Of a DNA stretch of 64,000 bases, positions 62,511 through 64,000 are shown piece by piece; the stretch's first letter is position 1; each line of letters opens with the position of its first letter. The DNA comes from Sphingobacteriales bacterium (GTDB taxonomy: Bacteria; Bacteroidota; Bacteroidia; Chitinophagales; JADIYW01): positions 868,001 to 932,000 of the forward strand of contig CP064984.1 of NCBI GenBank assembly GCA_016699615.1, in the 5' to 3' direction. A program made the position numbers and the translations under genes. Below the pieces are notes generated by a model that was not told the DNA's origin, ran no database searches, and saw only the letters and a program-made list of their open reading frames with translations.

Positions 62511-62518
62511 TATCTTTA
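62511..62518 (+). promoter_or_regulatory. Probable -7 box (TATCTTTA) before the flavodoxin-like gene
   Basis: One mismatch to TAnnTTTG; five bases separate it from the GTG start at 62524, again a near-leaderless arrangement. Confidence 0.4.
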
Positions 62519-62523
62519 TCATT

Positions 62524-62982
62524 GTGAAGAAAAATATTTTGCTAATCTATCATACACAATCTGGAAATACCAAAATGATATCTGATGCAATTGCAGAATG
62601 CTTGAAAGATGAATCAGACATTATATTAGCCTACAAAAAAGCCACAGAAACATTATTTGAAGATATATTACAAGCTGATGGTATTATTATTTGTTCTCCA
62701 GAATATTTTGGATATATGTGTGGTGCAATAAAAGATTTTTTTGATAGAACTTATTCTTTAGCAAGAGCAGTAGAATTAAACAAACCATACGCCTTAATTG
62801 TTTGTTGTGAAAATGATGGTACAGGAACAGAAAGAAGCATTGATACAATTGCAAGAGGATATATCTTAAAAAAAGCATTGGATACGCTAATCATTAAAGA
62901 AAAAAATATAGCCTCACAATTATCTGATGCTCGAGAGCTAGGAATTGGATTTGCAACAGGTATTAAGCTGGGAATTTTCTAA
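62524..62982 (+). CDS. Flavodoxin-like NAD(P)H oxidoreductase
   Basis: 152 residues from a GTG start. FMN phosphate loop HTQSGNTKMISDAI at residues 9-22, and a hydrophobic IIICSPEYFGYMCGAIKDFFDRTYSLA region typical of the NADPH-dependent FMN reductase / flavodoxin family. Electron partner and substrate unknown. Nothing of interest in the 173-base gap before pckA. Confidence 0.85.
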   Translation: MKKNILLIYHTQSGNTKMISDAIAECLKDESDIILAYKKATETLFEDILQADGIIICSPEYFGYMCGAIKDFFDRTYSLARAVELNKPYALIVCCENDGTGTERSIDTIARGYILKKALDTLIIKEKNIASQLSDARELGIGFATGIKLGIF

Positions 62983-63155
62983 TATTGTACCAAAATCTTG
63001 ATAAGAATTCCTTTTTCAATTAAAACACACACATAACATAAGTAAATAAATTTTATGTAGATGAGTAAATTAGGCTTTTGCTATGTTACTAAAAGTTTAA
63101 GCAATAAAAAGTAATTCAAAATTCATTATTTTTGTAGAAATCAATAATAATTAAC

Positions 63156-64000
63156 ATGGATACTGTTATAGGCGAAAAGCGTAAGTCATTAAACTACATT
63201 GGAATCAGCAATCAGAACCTATTTTGGAATATTTCTAGAGAAGACTTAATAAACAAAGCATTAGATCTTGGTCTTGGAACACTTAACAATACTGGTGCAC
63301 TGTGCATTAATACTGGAGAATTTACAGGTCGATCGCCAAAAGATAAATTCACTGTAAAAGATGATTTGACTACAAATTCAGTTGATTGGAATAATATTAA
63401 TCAAGCTTTTTCTCCTGAGAATTTTGATAAACTACAAGAGAAAGTAACTAATTATATCAATCAGTTTAATGAAATATATGTTAGAGATGTGAGTGCTTGT
63501 GCTGATGAAAAATATAAAACTAACGTACGTGTAATTACTGAAACACCATGGGCATCTTTATTTGCTGATAATATGTTTATCAGACCAAGTGCAGATGAAT
63601 TAGAAAATTTTGAACCAGAATGGACAATTCTTTGCGCTCCAAGCTTTAAAGCTAATCCAGCTGAAGATGGCACAAGACAACATAATTTTTCCATCATTAA
63701 CTTTACAAAAAAAGTAATATTAATTGGTGGTTCTGGTTATACAGGCGAAATTAAAAAAGGAATTTTTACTGCATTAAACCTTGTATTACCACATCAAAAA
63801 AGTGTATTGAGTATGCACTGTTCAGCAAACATTGGAAAAGAAGGTGATACAGCATTATTCTTTGGACTTTCAGGCACAGGAAAAACAACACTATCTGCAG
63901 ATCCAAACAGAAAACTAATTGGTGATGATGAGCATGGATGGAGTGATACTGGTGTATTCAACTTTGAAGGTGGTTGCTATGCAAAATGTGTAGACCTTAC
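63156..64000 (+). CDS. pckA: Phosphoenolpyruvate carboxykinase (ATP), N-terminal part (runs off the window)
   Basis: The frame is open from the ATG at 63156 to the edge (281 codons). Signatures: INTGEFTGRSPKDKF, SMHCSANIGKEGD, P-loop FFGLSGTGKTTLS and GDDEHGWSD (kinase 2). ATP-type rather than GTP-type by these motifs. It converts oxaloacetate and ATP to PEP in gluconeogenesis. Confidence 0.95.
   Translation, partial: MDTVIGEKRKSLNYIGISNQNLFWNISREDLINKALDLGLGTLNNTGALCINTGEFTGRSPKDKFTVKDDLTTNSVDWNNINQAFSPENFDKLQEKVTNYINQFNEIYVRDVSACADEKYKTNVRVITETPWASLFADNMFIRPSADELENFEPEWTILCAPSFKANPAEDGTRQHNFSIINFTKKVILIGGSGYTGEIKKGIFTALNLVLPHQKSVLSMHCSANIGKEGDTALFFGLSGTGKTTLSADPNRKLIGDDEHGWSDTGVFNFEGGCYAKCVDL

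Overview
The window is a low-GC (roughly one third G+C by eye), gene-dense piece of a Bacteroidota chromosome. The evidence is the TAnnTTTG-type -7 promoter boxes, the near absence of Shine-Dalgarno sequences, lipoproteins whose mature N-terminus reads C-K/S/N-K-(D/E), a futalosine-pathway gene (mqnB), a LytS/LytTR two-component pair, and very large secreted beta-rich proteins. I cannot place it below phylum with confidence; a Chitinophagales or Saprospiria-type lineage is plausible.

Layout. 1-2298: start of a huge cysteine-rich secreted protein on the minus strand. 2.4-17.8 kb: housekeeping and envelope genes: acyl-CoA dehydrogenase, a kinase-RapZ fusion, SRP RNA, yajC-coaE-trxB, radA, comF, a beta-helix lipoprotein coupled to a membrane patatin, a damaged outer-membrane protein, parE, accB. 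18.2-28.3 kb: rlmD, two SurA-like chaperones with a MoxR ATPase, purQ, dsbD. 28.4-34.8 kb: a sensor kinase and a LytTR response regulator flank five small minus-strand secreted or lipoprotein genes. Each of the five is preceded by the same tandem 11-bp operator at the same distance from a -7 box; this is the most interesting locus here. 34.8-44.2 kb: tRNA-Ser(GGA), a second acyl-CoA dehydrogenase, a split HldE-type nucleotidyltransferase, a flippase-like protein, panD, a di-haem peroxidase, mqnB, queD, tRNA-Ser(UGA) and an HMA-AraC regulator. 44.3-51.7 kb: a metal-binding/MauE protein, an MBOAT/SGNH O-acetylation pair, recR, a glycosyltransferase, adk, purE, iscA. 51.7-55.8 kb: two lipoproteins (one with a beta/gamma-crystallin domain), ruvB and an Asn-rich secreted protein. 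55.9-62.4 kb: a four-gene operon (Ntn acylase, FGGY kinase, two class II aldolase-like proteins) with a complete IS4-type element inserted just ahead of its first start codon. 62.5-64.0 kb: a flavodoxin-like protein and the start of pckA.

Two window-wide patterns matter. Many genes have a -7 box ending exactly four bases before the start codon, implying leaderless mRNAs. Seven genes, including the normally essential adk, have reading frames broken by small indels, mostly in A or T runs. These look more like sequencing or assembly errors than gene decay, so the affected genes should be treated as probably intact until reads are checked.
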